Assembly (NCBI GenBank): GCA_037200845.1
Contig: JBBCGQ010000001.1
Coordinates: 2,896,001-2,960,000, forward strand
Direction: 5' to 3'
DNA from: Bauldia sp.
GTDB taxonomy: Bacteria; Pseudomonadota; Alphaproteobacteria; Rhizobiales; Kaistiaceae
Length of the DNA stretch: 64,000 nt
The position numbers and the translations under genes are program-made. Below the pieces are notes generated by a model. It was not told the origin of the DNA. It was given only the letters and a program-made list of their open reading frames with translations, and did not search any database. The first letter of the stretch is position 1. Each line of letters opens with the position of its first letter. Positions 61,449 through 64,000 of this stretch are shown piece by piece.

Positions 61449-62072
61449 TCACGGCCTAGCTTGAAGGCGCCCCATCCTGAAATGCCGGAAGGCGAGCACG
61501 GCGATAGGGAAGAAATAGACGCACCACACGAGCAGGACGGCGACGCCGATGACGTCGCCGCTGGCGCCGCCCATCGAGCCGAACACGTTGAAAATAGGCA
61601 GAAGGACGCACGCCGGAGCGAAGACGCCGTGCAGCATCAGGAACACCCGCAGGACGCGGTCCGGCGTCGACGCGGCGACCATGCTGAGGCCGATGAAGAA
61701 TGTCGAGGCAGCCATCATCCCGTAGCCGAGCAGATCGAGGTTGAACATCAGGCTGCCGTGCTGCGCGTACGACAACTGCATCAGGATGTCGGCAGTGGCG
61801 GCGTTCTGCAGGACAGTCGTCAACTGCACGAAGTAAACCGCGCTGACGTAGCCCGCGTAGATGACCGCGAACGCCAGCCCGGAGTAGGCAGCGGCTTTCC
61901 TGCTATCGGCTGCCTCGGCCGCCAGGCTGCTGGCGAGGACCACGTAGCCCCACGAGAGGATCATCGAGGTCGCCCACGAAAGCGGTGCCGCGCCGATAAG
62001 CATGCTGATCGCGAATGCTACCGTGGCGATCGCGATCACGACCGATGCAACACTGCCCAGGGACCTGTTCAT
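61449..62072 (-). CDS. Hypothetical integral membrane protein
   Basis: 207 residues with six predicted membrane helices (about 7-28, 36-52, 63-83, 112-133, 143-163 and 177-197). No enzymatic motif is evident. The sequence lacks charged substrate-binding residues. I do not recognise the family; similar proteins are annotated as uncharacterised membrane proteins. Confidence 0.8.
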   Translation of the reverse strand: MNRSLGSVASVVIAIATVAFAISMLIGAAPLSWATSMILSWGYVVLASSLAAEAADSRKAAAYSGLAFAVIYAGYVSAVYFVQLTTVLQNAATADILMQLSYAQHGSLMFNLDLLGYGMMAASTFFIGLSMVAASTPDRVLRVFLMLHGVFAPACVLLPIFNVFGSMGGASGDVIGVAVLLVWCVYFFPIAVLAFRHFRMGRLQARP

Positions 62073-62151
62073 GCCCGTCCCTCAGCGTGGGCGCCGACTA
62101 GCGCATTTCAGGTCGGGGCTCGCGAGACCAGCATAGCCGATCCGCAAACGA

Positions 62152-62179
62152 AAACGCCGCCCCGAAGGGCGGCGTTTTT
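62152..62179 (-). terminator. Terminator of the rRNA operon
   Basis: On the minus strand ACGCCGCCC-TTCG-GGGCGGCGT pairs into a nine-pair stem with a stable UUCG-type loop, followed by TTTCGTTT. It lies downstream of 5S rRNA and ends the operon. Confidence 0.88.
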
Positions 62180-62283
62180 CATGTCAGGTTTCGTGCGTTG
62201 AGAAGGCTCGAAGAAATCACAACAAACCGAGGAGCGCCGGAGGCGCGACAAGGATCGGATTGTGAAACACACTGCGCTTGGCA

Positions 62284-62401
62284 GACCTGGCAGCGACCTA
62301 CTTTCCCGCGTCTTAAGACGAAGTATCATTGGCGCGGAGGAGTTTAACGGCCGAGTTCGGAATGGGATCGGGTTCAGGCCCCTCGCAATTGCCACCAAGT
62401 C
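62284..62401 (-). rRNA. rrf: 5S ribosomal RNA
   Basis: About 118 bases. On the minus strand it begins GACTTGGTGGCAATTGCGAG, then has CCCATTCCGAACTCGGCCGT (loop B and helix III) and ends with TAGGTCGCTGCCAGGTCT. The paired ends GACTTGG and CCAGGTC fit helix I. Ends are accurate to about two bases. It follows 23S rRNA by about 75 bases. Confidence 0.93.
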
Positions 62402-62475
62402 AGCGAAGCGCAGTGTCACGAAACTAGGATTTCACATGTCGTCCGTCGTAAGGCGACGGGCATTGATAATGAGAG

Positions 62476-64000
<1,525 letters not shown>

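Overview
The window is a high-GC bacterial chromosome segment. It looks alphaproteobacterial, most like Hyphomicrobiales (Rhizobiales). The grounds are the dense GC-rich coding, short overlapping operons, a type II isoleucyl-tRNA synthetase, tandem family-5 peptide-binding proteins, the intergenic palindromic repeats, and an initiator tRNA and rRNA operon of alphaproteobacterial type. I see no phage, plasmid, integrase, transposase or CRISPR array. The genus cannot be fixed from sequence reading alone.

Layout. 1-4.9 kb: DUF2937 protein (cut by the window edge), WD40 protein, CobW-type metallochaperone GTPase with a histidine tract, VOC protein, and an alpha/beta hydrolase-TetR pair with a likely operator on its promoter. 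4.9-13.6 kb (minus): a complete peptide/nickel-type ABC importer with two tandem binding proteins, two permeases and two ATPases. It is interrupted by a tandem pair of small secreted YbjN-like proteins. 13.9-28.3 kb: a nitrogen-heterocycle and amide catabolism region. It holds an FAD-linked oxidase, a creatininase-family amidase, 8-oxoguanine deaminase, RidA, an NMT1/THI5-type ABC importer, a cytosine-deaminase-like amidohydrolase, a second FAD oxidase, a flavodoxin-fold reductase, MarR, an SDR, an EamA exporter and a 2-hydroxyacid dehydrogenase. A BrnTA toxin-antitoxin pair sits inside it. 28.3-34.3 kb: a translationally coupled operon (PEP-mutase family, GNAT, SDR, DenD-like dehydrogenase), an aminotransferase and an esterase.

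34.3-35.1 kb has no gene, but its plus strand contains a cluster of hairpins, four capped by GCAA tetraloops, ahead of a terminator. This is probably an unannotated large structured RNA. 35.1-44 kb: cspA, KDPG aldolase, bioY, a ParE-like toxin-antitoxin pair, type II ileS, and a marR-emrA-emrB efflux operon with a perfect operator palindrome. 44-54.5 kb: GIDE-domain membrane protein, ALDH16-type double-domain aldehyde dehydrogenase, deoC, sugar O-acetyltransferase, MGMT, GlsB/YeaQ, DUF763 protein, two small proteins, and a large serine protease / S1-P1-nuclease-like fusion. Between 47.75 and 54.08 kb six genes carry eight single-base indels, mostly one extra base in a short G/C run. The flanking sequence shows none, so this is either a poorly polished stretch or a decaying block.

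54.8-64 kb: initiator tRNA-Met, GT2-GtrA glycosyltransferase, sugar phosphate isomerase, dps, a small membrane protein, AraC-GyrI regulator, 3-hydroxyisobutyrate-dehydrogenase-like enzyme, a divergent tautomerase/TetR pair with two operators, a membrane protein, and the 3' end of an rRNA operon (partial 23S and 5S, minus strand) with its terminator.

Two families of intergenic palindromic repeats are scattered through the window: five copies of a CACCCCTCCCC-bounded element and three of a CCCCGC..GCGGGG-bounded element.
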